In this document: positions 31,971-41,062 of the stretch, piece by piece | How positions within the stretch are numbered: the first letter of the stretch is position 1 | Layout: each line of letters opens with the position of its first letter | Assembly: GCF_000160695.1 (NCBI RefSeq) | Contig: NZ_GG694006.1 | Location: forward strand, 794,932-858,931 | Length of the DNA stretch: 64,000 bases | From: Centipeda flueggei ATCC 43531 | Lineage (GTDB): Bacteria > Bacillota > Negativicutes > Selenomonadales > Selenomonadaceae | Reading direction: 5' to 3' | Program-made: the position numbers and the translations under genes | The notes under the pieces: model-generated | Seen by the model: only the letters and a program-made list of their open reading frames with translations | Databases searched by the model: none | Told to the model about the DNA's origin: nothing

Positions 31971-34595
31971 TTACTTTGCCTCCGCCCAGTTCTTCCCAAC
32001 ATGTACATCGACGGCAAGCGGCACAGCCAGCTCTGCCGCCCCGCTCATCGCTGTGCGCAGAAGCTCCGTGACCGTCTCCGTCTCCTCTGCCGTGACCTCC
32101 ATGACAAGCTCGTCATGCACCTGCAGCAGGATGCGGCTCTTTACGTCCGCCGCCTGCAGTGCGTCGTAGGCGCGCACCATCGCGATCTTGATGAGGTCAG
32201 CTGCCGTCCCCTGAATCGGCGTATTCATCGCCATGCGCTCCGCGAAGGAGCGCTGCATATAGTTGCGGCTCGCGAGCGCAGGAAGAGCGCGCCGCCGCCC
32301 GTAGAGCGTCGTCACATAGCCGTTCGTATGCGCATCCGCCACAATTTTGTCGAGGAAGGTGCGTACGCCGTGATAGCGTTCAAAATAACGATCGATATAG
32401 CCGCCGGCCTCCCTGCGCCCGATGCCGAGATCGCGCGCCAGACCAAAGTCGCTGAGCCCGTAGACAATGCCGAAATTGACCGCCTTTGCACGGCGCCGCT
32501 GCTCCGGTGTCACCGCGTCCAGCGGCACACCGAACACCTCCGCTGCCGTGCGTGCATGGATATCCTGCCCGTGACGGAACGCGTCAATCAGCGTCGCATC
32601 GCCCGACATGTGCGCGAGGATGCGCAGCTCGATCTGCGAGTAGTCCGCCGAGAGGAGTGCGTCATAGCCCTCACCCGGCGTAAAGAGGGCACGCACGGCG
32701 CGCCCCTCCTCCGTCCGCACGGGGATGTTCTGGAGGTTCGGGTCGGAACTCGAGAGCCGCCCCGTCGCCGTCACGGTTTGGTTAAAGCTCGTATGGACGC
32801 GCCCCGTGGCGGGGCGGATGAGTGCGCCGATGCCGTCGAGATAGGTCGAGCGCAGCTTCGTCCACATACGGTAGGTCAGCACATTATCAATGATGGGATG
32901 CTGATCACGCAGCCCCTCCAAGGTTTCCGCATTGGTCGAGTAGCCCGTCTTGGTCTTTTTGACCTTCCCGCTGCCGAGCCCGAGGTGCTCAAAGAGGATC
33001 TCCCCGAGCTGCTTGGGAGAGCTGATGTTGAACTCCGCCCCCGCAAGTGTATGAATCTCACGGGCAAGCGCATTGATGCGCTCTGTCGCTGCCGCACGCT
33101 CGCGCTCAAGTGCCGCGCGGTCCACGTAAACGCCCGTCTGCTCCATCGCCGCAAGCACAGGGACAAGCGGCAGCTCCACCGTGCGGTAGAGCTGCATCAG
33201 CCCCTGCGCGGCGAGCTCCGTCTCCATGACGGGCTGCAGGCGTGCGCCAAGAAGTGCCTCGCGGACAGCGTACGCCTCGGAGGAGAGCCCCTCCGCCGAG
33301 GTCGCAGTACCAAGGAACGCAAACGCCGCGCGCGCAATGTCGCGTCGGCTCTCCTCGGGGTGCAGCAGATAGTCCGCCAGCTCCAGATCAAAGACCTGTG
33401 CCGTCCCCTGCAGCCCCGCCTGTACGTAGCGCTTCGCATTCCAGAGCGTGACGGAGCGCTCTGCCAAGCATGCCAGAATCGCGGCAAAATGCGGAGACGA
33501 CGCAGATGCGATGCGCCGCTCCCCATCCACAACGAGGGCGAGTGCCGTAATCTTCACGAAGGGCGGCGTACCCGCAAAGACGCCGCCGACAGCGGCCTTC
33601 TCCGCCGTGCGCAGCAGCGCCATATCGGCATCACAAAATTCCGCTGCCGTGAGGTCAGCCGCAGGTGCAGTCTCGCCAAAGAGCGACTGCTGCGCTGCGG
33701 CGGAAGCCGGTGTCTCAGCCGCTCCTAAGTACTCCGACAAGGCACGCCCGACCGTGCGCAGCTCATAGGCATGACAGAACGCCTCAAGCGCAGCACGGTC
33801 GGGCTGCATGCGGAATGCCTCCGCATCGTAGCGCAGCTCCGGCACATGACATTCGATCGTGGCGAGCTGCTTGGAGAGCAGTGCCTGCGCGCGATATTTC
33901 GCGAGCGACGTGCTGAGCTTTTTCCCGCTGACCTCTGTGGCATGGTCAAGAACGTTCTCGATGGTCTCATAGGCAAGCAGGAGCTTCGTCGCCGTCTTCG
34001 GGCCGACGCCGGGCACACCCGGAATATTGTCCGAGCTGTCCCCCATCAGCCCCTTCATATCGATCAGGCGGATCGGCGGAAAGCCATACTCCTCCTCGAA
34101 CGCCGCCGTATCATACGCCTTCGTCTCACTGATGCCCTTCTTCGTCAAAAGGACGGTGAGCTGCGGACGGATGAGCTGCAGGGCGTCGCGGTCGCCCGTA
34201 ATGACGCGTGTCTCCACGCCCTCTGCCGCCGCCTGCACCGCGAGCGTGCCGATGATGTCGTCCGCCTCGTAGTCATCAAGTTCGAGAAACGAAATGCCGA
34301 GTGCCTCCGCCAGCTCCTTCAGCAGCGGAATCTGGGCGATCAATTCCTCCGGCGTTTTGTCCCGCGTTCCCTTGTAGTCGGGATAAAGAGCCGTGCGAAA
34401 CGTCGTACGGCTCCTGTCGAATGCGATGACGATCTGTGTCGGCGACAGCTCCTTCAGGAGCTTTACGAGCATCATGGCAAAGCCATGTACTGCATTCGTA
34501 TGAATTCCGCGCGCATTCGGCGGGAGCTGCAGCGCATAGAACGCGCGAAAGAAGAGGCTGCTCCCGTCAATGACGGCAAATATTCCGCTGCTCAC
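31971..34595 (-). CDS. polA: DNA polymerase I (no active 3'-5' exonuclease)
   Basis: 874 residues. The N-terminal 5'-3' nuclease shows DGSSLFFRAFYAL, ITGDRDALQL and GVPGVGPKTATKLL. The polymerase shows GRLSSSDPNLQNIP, SADYSQIELRILAHMSGD and LLQVHDELVME. The middle domain lacks the DxE of an active proofreading site, as in many Firmicutes. The start codon is GTG 34595, overlapping the stop of the preceding gene (GTGA). Confidence 0.96.
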   Translation of the reverse strand: MSSGIFAVIDGSSLFFRAFYALQLPPNARGIHTNAVHGFAMMLVKLLKELSPTQIVIAFDRSRTTFRTALYPDYKGTRDKTPEELIAQIPLLKELAEALGISFLELDDYEADDIIGTLAVQAAAEGVETRVITGDRDALQLIRPQLTVLLTKKGISETKAYDTAAFEEEYGFPPIRLIDMKGLMGDSSDNIPGVPGVGPKTATKLLLAYETIENVLDHATEVSGKKLSTSLAKYRAQALLSKQLATIECHVPELRYDAEAFRMQPDRAALEAFCHAYELRTVGRALSEYLGAAETPASAAAQQSLFGETAPAADLTAAEFCDADMALLRTAEKAAVGGVFAGTPPFVKITALALVVDGERRIASASSPHFAAILACLAERSVTLWNAKRYVQAGLQGTAQVFDLELADYLLHPEESRRDIARAAFAFLGTATSAEGLSSEAYAVREALLGARLQPVMETELAAQGLMQLYRTVELPLVPVLAAMEQTGVYVDRAALERERAAATERINALAREIHTLAGAEFNISSPKQLGEILFEHLGLGSGKVKKTKTGYSTNAETLEGLRDQHPIIDNVLTYRMWTKLRSTYLDGIGALIRPATGRVHTSFNQTVTATGRLSSSDPNLQNIPVRTEEGRAVRALFTPGEGYDALLSADYSQIELRILAHMSGDATLIDAFRHGQDIHARTAAEVFGVPLDAVTPEQRRRAKAVNFGIVYGLSDFGLARDLGIGRREAGGYIDRYFERYHGVRTFLDKIVADAHTNGYVTTLYGRRRALPALASRNYMQRSFAERMAMNTPIQGTAADLIKIAMVRAYDALQAADVKSRILLQVHDELVMEVTAEETETVTELLRTAMSGAAELAVPLAVDVHVGKNWAEAK

Positions 34596-35101
34596 AGGTT
34601 CGGCTTGTCCTGATCCTCAAGGCGCATGAGGATGAAGATATAGTCCGAGAGACGGTTGAGATAACGCAGGTCGATCTCTGCCACAGAACCGCGCCGCGCC
34701 AAGGTCCACGCATGGCGCTCCGCCGCCCGTGCCGTCGTGCGCGCGAGATCGAGCATTGCACTCGACTTCTTGTCGCCCGGGATGATGAACTCCCGCAGCT
34801 CGGGCAGGCTCTCCTCAATGTCCGCGATCGACTTCTCGATGCCTGCGACCATTTCCTCTGTGATGCGCGGTGCCTTGTTGCGGCTCGCGAAGTCCGCCAT
34901 CAGCACACCGAGCTGCTTCTGCAGGTTGTAGATACGCTCCTTGACCTCGGGGCTCGTCACGAAAGCACGCGCCATTCCGAGGGTCGAGCCGAGGCTGTCC
35001 ACGGCTCCATAGACCTCCACGCGCATATCATCCTTCGCGATACGCTCCCCCGTAAAAAGGCTCGTCATCCCCTGATCGCCGGTTTTTGTCGTTACACTCA
35101 T
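34592..35101 (-). CDS. PduO-type cob(I)alamin adenosyltransferase
   Basis: 169 residues; adenosylates corrinoids to make coenzyme B12. Family marks: TKTGDQGMTSLFTGERI with the ATP-binding N-terminus, DSLGSTLGMAR, and the C-terminal ARRGSVAEIDLRYLNRLSDY. ATG 35101 lies nine bases after AGGAGG; an in-frame ATG at 35107 is too close to it. Coupled to polA. The pairing with polA is not explained by function. Confidence 0.93.
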   Translation of the reverse strand: MSVTTKTGDQGMTSLFTGERIAKDDMRVEVYGAVDSLGSTLGMARAFVTSPEVKERIYNLQKQLGVLMADFASRNKAPRITEEMVAGIEKSIADIEESLPELREFIIPGDKKSSAMLDLARTTARAAERHAWTLARRGSVAEIDLRYLNRLSDYIFILMRLEDQDKPNL

Positions 35102-35130
35102 CGTCATATTCCTCCTCTGCCGATAAATGC

Positions 35131-35157
35131 ACCCGATCATACCGTGTATGATCGGGT
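35131..35157. other. Hairpin between ndk and the adenosyltransferase gene
   Basis: ACCCGATCATA and its perfect complement flank a five-base loop. No clear T tract follows on either strand, so it may be an RNA processing or stability element rather than a terminator. Confidence 0.5.
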
Positions 35158-35181
35158 ACAGCAAACATCATTAATTAATTT

Positions 35182-35595
35182 CTAGAAGATCTCCGTCTCA
35201 CTGAAGAAGATATGCACCTCGCGCGCCGCACTCTCGGGACTGTCGGATGCGTGAACGGCGTTCTCACTCCCATTTTTCGCAAAGCGCTTGCGGATCGTTC
35301 CCTCGGCCGCGTTCGCAGGATTCGTCGCGCCGTGCAGCTCGCGCACGCGCGCAATCGCATTGTCCCCAGCGAGTACCATCGCCACGAGCGGTGCCGAGGT
35401 CATGAACGCGGCGAGCTCTCCGTAAAACGGCTTTTCAAGATGCTCTGCATAGTGGATGCGCGCAATGCGGTCCGTCATCTGCGTCATCTTCATCGCGCGG
35501 ATCTCAAGCCCCGCCTCCTCGTACGCCTTCGTAATGTCCCCGATGTGGTGGGCACCGACAGCATCCGGCTTAATGAGAACCAAGGTACGTTCCAT
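35182..35595 (-). CDS. ndk: Nucleoside diphosphate kinase
   Basis: 137 residues; transfers gamma-phosphate between nucleotides. Catalytic His115 lies in [13 protein letters not shown]; the start [13 protein letters not shown] is typical. Its ATG overlaps the stop of the gamma-carbonic anhydrase gene by one base (TAATG). Confidence 0.97.
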   Translation of the reverse strand: MERTLVLIKPDAVGAHHIGDITKAYEEAGLEIRAMKMTQMTDRIARIHYAEHLEKPFYGELAAFMTSAPLVAMVLAGDNAIARVRELHGATNPANAAEGTIRKRFAKNGSENAVHASDSPESAAREVHIFFSETEIF

Positions 35596-36128
35596 TACTT
35601 CATCTCCTCAATGATACGTTTATACTCTGCTCCAAGGTCGGCGTAGTTGAGTGCCGCCGCCTGAAGTGCCTCGATTTCGTCGTCGCGCAGGGCGCGTACG
35701 ATCTGTGCGGGATTGCCGAACACAAGAGAATTCGATGGAATCTTTTTATGCTGCGAGAGGAATGTCCCCGCGCCGATCACAACGTTTTCGCCGATCTCGG
35801 AGTAGCCCATGATGATCGAGCCCATGCCGATCAGCGTATTCGATCCGATATGGCAGGTATGCACCACGGCATTGTGCCCGATGATGACACCGTCGTCAAT
35901 CCGTACGGGCGCATCACGCATCACATGGATCGTCGCATTCTCTTGGATGTTGGTATTCTTCCCAATTGTAATGGGCTGAAAATCCCCGCGCACTACAGCG
36001 CCGAACCAGACGCTCGAACCGGCTCCGATGGTCACGTCGCCGATCACGGCCGCCGTGGGCGCAATAAACGCCGTTTCATCGATAACGGGAGTCTTCCCGC
36101 GATAGGGCAGAATGATTTTGTCCACCAA
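35595..36128 (-). CDS. Gamma-carbonic anhydrase-like hexapeptide protein (YrdA type)
   Basis: 177-residue left-handed beta-helix protein. Three zinc His are visible: in [20 protein letters not shown]. Many YrdA-type members show little measurable carbonic anhydrase activity, so the biochemical role is open. First gene before ndk, 55 bases after cca. Confidence 0.9.
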   Translation of the reverse strand: MVDKIILPYRGKTPVIDETAFIAPTAAVIGDVTIGAGSSVWFGAVVRGDFQPITIGKNTNIQENATIHVMRDAPVRIDDGVIIGHNAVVHTCHIGSNTLIGMGSIIMGYSEIGENVVIGAGTFLSQHKKIPSNSLVFGNPAQIVRALRDDEIEALQAAALNYADLGAEYKRIIEEMK

Positions 36129-36183
36129 TACGCGCCTCCTTCGTACAGATTATCCAGCATCATACAAACGTATTATAACACGC

Positions 36184-37416
36184 TTATTCCTTCTCCAACA
36201 AGAGTTTTTTCAGGATGGCGATGTGCGCCGTACGCAGCCATGCACCAATTTCCGCACCGCGCAGCGCAGGCGGCGCGTCACGCCCCGTAACCGTGCGCAT
36301 CGCTGTAAGATATGCCTCTCCGCAGCGGAGATACCGCGGCAGACTGCCGTGATCGGCACGAATCACAACGTTAAAGTCCGCGACAGAGAGCCCTGATGAT
36401 TCAATTCCAAACAGGAGATCCACGATCTTTCCGGGATGCGTCAGGCGCGGCGCACGCATGTGCTGACGGATCACAAACGCCGCCGCCTTTTTCCAATCAT
36501 GGGGAAGTGTCATGCGTTGATTCCATGATGCGAGTGCCTCAAGCCCTGTTTCTTCATGTCTGTAGTGATGCGGCAGCATCTCCTGCGGCGTTCTCCCCTT
36601 GCCAAGATCATGCACGAGCGCACAGAAGCGAACGATGATATTGTCTGACCTCTCCGCGACAACATCGAGCATCGCCATCGTATGAGCATAGGCGTCGCCC
36701 TCGGGATGAAACTCCGTCGGCTGCGTCTGCCCGACAAGTGCCGCGATCTCCGGAAACGTCACCGTGAGGAGCTCTGCCGCATGCAGCACCCGGAAGAACA
36801 CCGAGGGGCGCGGCGTCATCAGTGCGCGCCGCAGTTCTCCCATCAGGCGCTCGGACGGCTCATGGCCCAGTTCCTCCGCACAGGCGTGCATCTGTCCCAA
36901 TGTTTCCTTCTCCACCCGATACCCGAACTCTGCCGCCTGCCGTGCCGCGCGCAGGGCACGTACAGGATCCTCCGAAAAGTGGGGAGATACGGCGCGGATG
37001 ATGCCTGCCGCAATGTCCGCACGTCCGCCGTAAGGATCAAGGAGCGTACCTGCAGGAAGCTCCACTGCCATTGCGTTCATCGTCGTATCACGGCGGTAAA
37101 GATCCTCCTCAATCGACACAGAAGGATCAAATTCGACATCAAAGCCGTGGTAGCCCATCCCTGTCTTGACTTCTCTGCGGGCAAAGGCAACCTCACAGCA
37201 CATGCCGTTGATGCGGACATGGTAGACGGGAAATGTGCGGCCGATCTTCTCCGCGCACGGAAAGAGCGCACAGAACTTCTCCTTCGTAATGCCCGTCAGC
37301 ACATAGTCAACATCCTTTGCCTCTGCCCCGCGGAAGCAATCACGCACACATCCGCCCACACGAAAAACGCGCGCCCCCGCCGCACGTACGACATGCACAA
37401 AGGCCGCCTCAATCAT
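36184..37416 (-). CDS. cca: CCA tRNA nucleotidyltransferase with HD domain
   Basis: 410 residues. Polymerase beta-like head: RVFRVGGCVRDCFRG and the DxD in KDVDYVLTG; RRDTTMNAMAVEL and EDPVRALRAARQAAEFG follow; a C-terminal HD phosphohydrolase shows HDLGKGRTP and LPHHYRHE. It adds or repairs tRNA 3' CCA; the tRNAs here already encode CCA, so repair is likely its main role. ATG 37416 has GGGAGG upstream; the longer frame starts inside the tRNA terminator. Confidence 0.94.
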   Translation of the reverse strand: MIEAAFVHVVRAAGARVFRVGGCVRDCFRGAEAKDVDYVLTGITKEKFCALFPCAEKIGRTFPVYHVRINGMCCEVAFARREVKTGMGYHGFDVEFDPSVSIEEDLYRRDTTMNAMAVELPAGTLLDPYGGRADIAAGIIRAVSPHFSEDPVRALRAARQAAEFGYRVEKETLGQMHACAEELGHEPSERLMGELRRALMTPRPSVFFRVLHAAELLTVTFPEIAALVGQTQPTEFHPEGDAYAHTMAMLDVVAERSDNIIVRFCALVHDLGKGRTPQEMLPHHYRHEETGLEALASWNQRMTLPHDWKKAAAFVIRQHMRAPRLTHPGKIVDLLFGIESSGLSVADFNVVIRADHGSLPRYLRCGEAYLTAMRTVTGRDAPPALRGAEIGAWLRTAHIAILKKLLLEKE

Positions 37417-37437
37417 CTCCTCGCCTCCCTCACAAAA

Positions 37438-37464
37438 ATAAAAAAGCATCACCTGCGCGATGCT
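37438..37464 (-). terminator. Terminator after tRNA-CAU
   Basis: AGCATC and GATGCT pair around an eight-base loop and are followed by TTTTTTATTTTT on the minus strand, between the tRNA and cca. Confidence 0.8.
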
Positions 37465-37475
37465 CTCATTTCGAT

Positions 37476-37552
37476 TGGTGGGCCCACTTGGACTTGAACC
37501 AAGGACCGACCGGTTATGAGCCGGTTGCTCTAACCAACTGAGCTATAGGCCC
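37476..37552 (-). tRNA. tRNA with CAT anticodon (Ile2 or elongator Met)
   Basis: Acceptor GGGCCTA/TGGGCCC, anticodon loop CTCATAA, encoded CCA. The acceptor resembles isoleucine tRNAs, which would make this the lysidine-modified AUA reader, but an elongator tRNA-Met cannot be excluded by eye. It is not an initiator tRNA because the C1-A72-type mismatch is absent. Confidence 0.9.
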
Positions 37553-37588
37553 CAAGCAAAGGGGAGAGCGTCAAAGAACGCCCTTCTT

Positions 37589-37614
37589 CAAAAAAACCTG
37601 CGCTGTGCGCAGGT
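37589..37614 (-). terminator. Terminator after the tandem tRNA-Gly genes
   Basis: ACCTGCGC-TGT-GCGCAGGT (37596-37614 on the plus strand) followed on the minus strand by TTTTTTT. Confidence 0.85.
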
Positions 37615-37625
37615 ATGAAAAACGA

Positions 37626-37700
37626 TGGAGCGGAAAACGAGGCTCGAACTCGCGACCCCCACCTTGGCAAGGTGGTGCTCTACCACTGAGCTACTTCCGC
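37626..37700 (-). tRNA. tRNA-Gly (GCC), copy 2
   Basis: Identical in sequence to the copies at 1275-1349 and 37705-37779; encoded CCA, loop TTGCCAA. Only four bases separate it from copy 3. Confidence 0.95.
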
Positions 37701-37704
37701 AGAA

Positions 37705-37779
37705 TGGAGCGGAAAACGAGGCTCGAACTCGCGACCCCCACCTTGGCAAGGTGGTGCTCTACCACTGAGCTACTTCCGC
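37705..37779 (-). tRNA. tRNA-Gly (GCC), copy 3
   Basis: First gene of the tandem pair, identical to the other two copies. Promoter at 37811-37839. Confidence 0.95.
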
Positions 37780-37810
37780 ATCCTAACAGTGCTGTCAATC
37801 AACGGATATT

Positions 37811-37839
37811 ATTCTAACAAGAGACAGGTTTTCTGTCAA
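37811..37839 (-). promoter_or_regulatory. Promoter of the tandem tRNA-Gly genes
   Basis: TTGACA (37834-37839), 17-base spacer, TAGAAT (37811-37816) on the minus strand. Confidence 0.8.
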
Positions 37840-38000
37840 GAAATAATTTTAATTGCCGTCACCGTATGGCAGCACATCCCTTCGCGCAGTTCTTCCCGCA
37901 AAACAATCTCAAAGCCGCCCCCCTCACAGCAAGTCCAGCCATGCCGTATGTGCTGCACAAAGAAAAATCCGCGCTGAAAGTCAGCGCGGATTCCCTTCAT
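37836..38000 (-). CDS. Possible small Cys-containing ORF, unknown
   Basis: 54 codons starting five bases after the chemoreceptor stop, with AAGGTG upstream. The C-terminal part (HGWTCCEGGGFEIVLREEL) looks protein-like, with three or four Cys, but I recognise no family. Its first codons lie inside the chemoreceptor terminator hairpin and its stop overlaps the tRNA-Gly -35 box, so it may be a remnant or chance. Confidence 0.25.
   Translation of the reverse strand: MKGIRADFQRGFFFVQHIRHGWTCCEGGGFEIVLREELREGMCCHTVTAIKIIS
37961..37992 (-). terminator. Terminator of the chemoreceptor gene
   Basis: AATCCGCGCTGA-AAG-TCAGCGCGGATT forms a near-perfect hairpin followed by TTTTTC on the minus strand. 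Confidence 0.88.
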
Positions 38001-38004
38001 CCAT

Positions 38005-39723
38005 TTACACCTTGAACTGATCCGTCTCTGTCTGCAGATCGTTTGCCATATCGGCCAGGCTGCGGCTCGAGGAAGCAATCTCCTCCATGCCGGCGGCCTG
38101 CTCTTCCGTTGCCGCAGATACATTCTGCGACTCGCTGCCGATCCCCTTTGCCGAGGCATCCACCTCAGTCATGCCATTGATGATCGTCCCCATATTCTCA
38201 CGCAGATGCAGCACGTGATCACTGACGACAAGCGATGCCTTCTTGACATCCTCCACCATCTTCAGGATCTCGGAGAAGCTTTCGCCCGTTGCCGTGACGT
38301 TCTCCTTGCCCTTTTCGGCCTCACGGCGTCCTTCCTCCATCGAGGCGACCGCCTGGTCCGTCTCATCCTGAATGCTGCGGATGAGCTCAGAGATCTGCTG
38401 TGAGGCGTTCTGTGACTCCTCAGCAAGCTTGCGTACCTCTTCGGCAACAACAGCAAATCCACGTCCATGCTCGCCGGCACGTGCCGCCTCAATCGCCGCA
38501 TTGAGCGCAAGCAAGTTTGTCTGACCCGAGATATTCGAGATGATTTCGACGATGTTGCCGATCTCCTTTGAACGCTCACCTAGCTTGCTGACGATCTCAC
38601 TCGTCTGCTGAACCGTCTGTGCAATGGAGTTCATCTGCTCGACCGTCGACTGGACAAAGGCATTACCCTCTGCCGCCTTTTCTGCCGTCGCCTGTGTCTG
38701 CTCACGTGCATGACGCTGATTGGTGATTGCCTCTTCGAGGCCCTTCTGGAACTCTTCAACCGTCTCATGGCTCTTGTGGACAATGTCCACCTGTTTCTCT
38801 GCCGCCTCTGCAACCTCTGTGATGGACTGCGCCACGCTCTGCGTCACCTGTGCCGACTGGTTTGCATTCGCCGTCAGTTCCTCGGACGAGCCGGCAACAT
38901 CCGTTGCCGTTGCCTTGATCTTGCGGATCATCTTCTGCATGCTCTCGACCATCGTATTAAACTGATGTGCAATATGTGCAAATTCATCATCGCCGTCCAG
39001 CTCGATCTTCGAACGAAGATCGCCGCCGGCAATATGACGTGCCCCATCCAGAATCGTATCGACCGACCTCTTGATGCTGCGAAGGAGCAGGACGAGGGTA
39101 ATAACCGACAGGATAACAACGATCACGAGCGCAATCAGTGTCGTCGTCTTAACCTCTGAGAAAACATCCTCACTGTATGCCATCTCCGCGCGCGCGAGAC
39201 GTACGCTGTCCGCCTTGTCCTCCTCTAAGAGTTCGGTCATACGTTTATAAACATCAGACTGATCATTGAGAGCCAAAGTGATTGCCGCATCATGATCGCC
39301 TGCATCCATAAGATCCGTCGCACGCTGACGCACATCGGCGTATTCTTTGCGCTCATCCTTTAGTTTGCTGATGCGTGCAAGCTTCTGTGAACGATCCGAC
39401 TCGTTCGGAAACGGTGCCTCCTGGATGGCCTGCTCATACTCTTCGTATGCCTTATTCAGCTTCGGTGTGAGTTGGGATATGAGCCCTTCCGCACGGGAAC
39501 GCTCTGCTTCGTTCGGCGCCATAATGCGCATCAGCTCATACTCACGCCCGTCGGCCGAGAGAGCCTGCACCTGGCTGCCCACATTGATAACATGCGCCCA
39601 CTTGAATACGCTGACCGTATTTTCATTCAGCGTACTGCTTGAATGATTCGCATAGAATCCGTAGGCAGCAAACATAACCACCAGGAATCCGACGCTCAGC
39701 ACAATTTTCTTTGCTACTGACAT
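38005..39723 (-). CDS. Methyl-accepting chemotaxis protein
   Basis: 572 residues. A transmembrane helix near 8-25, a periplasmic four-helix-bundle sensor of about 165 residues, a second membrane segment (about 195-215), a HAMP linker, and a long coiled-coil signalling domain with the hairpin tip [20 protein letters not shown]. Ligand unknown. Monocistronic; its promoter shares a palindrome with the divergent small membrane protein gene. No other chemotaxis genes are in the window. Confidence 0.95.
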   Translation of the reverse strand: MSVAKKIVLSVGFLVVMFAAYGFYANHSSSTLNENTVSVFKWAHVINVGSQVQALSADGREYELMRIMAPNEAERSRAEGLISQLTPKLNKAYEEYEQAIQEAPFPNESDRSQKLARISKLKDERKEYADVRQRATDLMDAGDHDAAITLALNDQSDVYKRMTELLEEDKADSVRLARAEMAYSEDVFSEVKTTTLIALVIVVILSVITLVLLLRSIKRSVDTILDGARHIAGGDLRSKIELDGDDEFAHIAHQFNTMVESMQKMIRKIKATATDVAGSSEELTANANQSAQVTQSVAQSITEVAEAAEKQVDIVHKSHETVEEFQKGLEEAITNQRHAREQTQATAEKAAEGNAFVQSTVEQMNSIAQTVQQTSEIVSKLGERSKEIGNIVEIISNISGQTNLLALNAAIEAARAGEHGRGFAVVAEEVRKLAEESQNASQQISELIRSIQDETDQAVASMEEGRREAEKGKENVTATGESFSEILKMVEDVKKASLVVSDHVLHLRENMGTIINGMTEVDASAKGIGSESQNVSAATEEQAAGMEEIASSSRSLADMANDLQTETDQFKV

Positions 39724-39801
39724 TTCTCAAACCCCTCCACAAAACCCGCACAGGGCTCATCTCCCCGTGTCCAATGATACGGTCTTCCTCAGATGATTTT
39801 C

Positions 39802-39830
39802 ATTATAGCATCATCCCTGCCGAATTACCA
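39802..39830 (-). promoter_or_regulatory. Chemoreceptor promoter
   Basis: TGGTAA (39825-39830) as a weak -35, 17-base spacer, perfect TATAAT (39802-39807). Its -35 forms half of the palindrome TTACCATATGGCAA. Confidence 0.6.
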
Positions 39831-39832
39831 TA

Positions 39833-39861
39833 TGGCAATAAAGATTTTTCTATGATATACT
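39833..39861 (+). promoter_or_regulatory. Promoter of the divergent small membrane-protein gene
   Basis: TGGCAA (39833-39838), 17-base spacer, TATACT (39856-39861). It faces the chemoreceptor promoter across the shared palindrome. Confidence 0.55.
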
Positions 39862-39903
39862 AACATTATTACAGCAAATAAATAGACAAGAGGACGAATA
39901 CTT

Positions 39904-40233
39904 ATGGCAAAAATGTTAAAAAAGCTGCAAAGCAAGACAGCGCCGCAACAGGAAGAAAAACAACAGCGTCCGCCAGGCAAGGACTACGTTCTCCTCATTC
40001 TGATGGCGATGTCCGTGATCCTCGTCATCGCGGCATGGGACACTCTTGATACGCTGACGATCACCATGTACATCCTGCTGACGCTTTCACTCGGGTTGAC
40101 ATACACGCGCCGCCATGCGGCAGATCGTCTGACAGAGACGCAGATGATGCTCGTCACGCGCGGCAGCATGGTCACCATCGGCATCGCAGGCGCACTTTTC
40201 CTGCTCGACGCCTACTATCGCTACATCGCATAG
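39904..40233 (+). CDS. Small membrane protein, function unknown
   Basis: 109 residues. A basic, Gln-rich cytoplasmic head (1-27) precedes three hydrophobic segments (about 28-46, 50-66, 85-105) with a short charged loop RRHAADRLTETQM between the last two. I recognise no family. AAGAGGACG lies upstream. Divergent from the chemoreceptor and ends at a strong terminator. Confidence 0.75.
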   Translation: MAKMLKKLQSKTAPQQEEKQQRPPGKDYVLLILMAMSVILVIAAWDTLDTLTITMYILLTLSLGLTYTRRHAADRLTETQMMLVTRGSMVTIGIAGALFLLDAYYRYIA

Positions 40234-40244
40234 AACCGATGCGA

Positions 40245-40276
40245 AAGCCCCGACCTGCACTGGGTCGGGGCTTTTT
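40245..40276. terminator. Bidirectional terminator
   Basis: GCCCCGACC-TGCACT-GGGTCGGGGC with AAA before and TTTTT after. It also lies at the 3' end of the response-regulator gene. Confidence 0.92.
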
Positions 40277-41062
40277 CTATTCATCTGCCGCATCCCGTTC
40301 GCTTCGCGTGCGAAATTGTCCCGGTGTGCAGTTCATGTATTTCTTGAACACGAGCGTAAAGTACTTATAGTCCTGAAACCCGACGCGTGCACCGATCTCA
40401 TAGATTCGCCCGTCTCCCGCACGAAGATATTCCGCCGCCCGCAGAATGCGGTAGCGGTTGAGGAAATCGTTAAAGGTGTACTTCGTATCCTGTTTGAAAC
40501 ACTTCTGCAGATATGTCTCGGACACACCGTACTCGGCGGAAATATCCCGCAGCGACAGTCGTTCTGCATAGTCCGCGCGAATGCGGCGCAGAAGTTTTCC
40601 CGTATATTTGCCGACCGGTGCCCCCGCCGAGGGAAAAATCTCCACTGGTGCAGATGCGGCATGTTCCTGCGCCAGGCGCTGCGTCTCTGCCCTCCTCCGC
40701 AGGCGCTCCTTCGCACGTACAAGGCTCTCATGAAGCGCATCGAAGTCCACGGGCTTCAGCAGGTATTCCGCGACATCGAGAGAGATTGCGCGTTTGGCAT
40801 AGCTGAATTCATCGTACCCCGAAAGAATGATCGCCTCATAGCCGCGATCTCGGCTCTGCTCGAGCATCCCGAGCCCATCGAGGTACGGCATCTTCACATC
40901 AGTGATAACAATATCCGGACGGAGTGTATCGATTTTTTTCAGTCCGTCTATGCCGTCCATTGCCTCGCCGACAACCACACAGTCCTCCTTCAGCCAATCC
41001 ACCGCATAGAGGAGTCCGCGACGAATGATATCTTCATCCTCAACGAGCAAAACTTTATCCAT
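40277..41062 (-). CDS. YesN-type response regulator, receiver plus AraC DNA-binding domain
   Basis: 261 residues. The receiver has the acidic pocket EDED (near 8-11), phospho-acceptor Asp in DIVITDVKMP and Lys in YLLKPVD. The C-terminal AraC-type double helix-turn-helix contains YLQKCFKQD and IGARVGFQDYKYF. It overlaps the sensor kinase gene by eight bases and lies next to an ABC importer it probably regulates. Confidence 0.93.
   Translation of the reverse strand: MDKVLLVEDEDIIRRGLLYAVDWLKEDCVVVGEAMDGIDGLKKIDTLRPDIVITDVKMPYLDGLGMLEQSRDRGYEAIILSGYDEFSYAKRAISLDVAEYLLKPVDFDALHESLVRAKERLRRRAETQRLAQEHAASAPVEIFPSAGAPVGKYTGKLLRRIRADYAERLSLRDISAEYGVSETYLQKCFKQDTKYTFNDFLNRYRILRAAEYLRAGDGRIYEIGARVGFQDYKYFTLVFKKYMNCTPGQFRTRSERDAADE

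Noticed and set aside
31860-33728. 622-codon open frame opposite polA
   Set aside because: Antisense to a clear polymerase; composition typical of a shadow frame.
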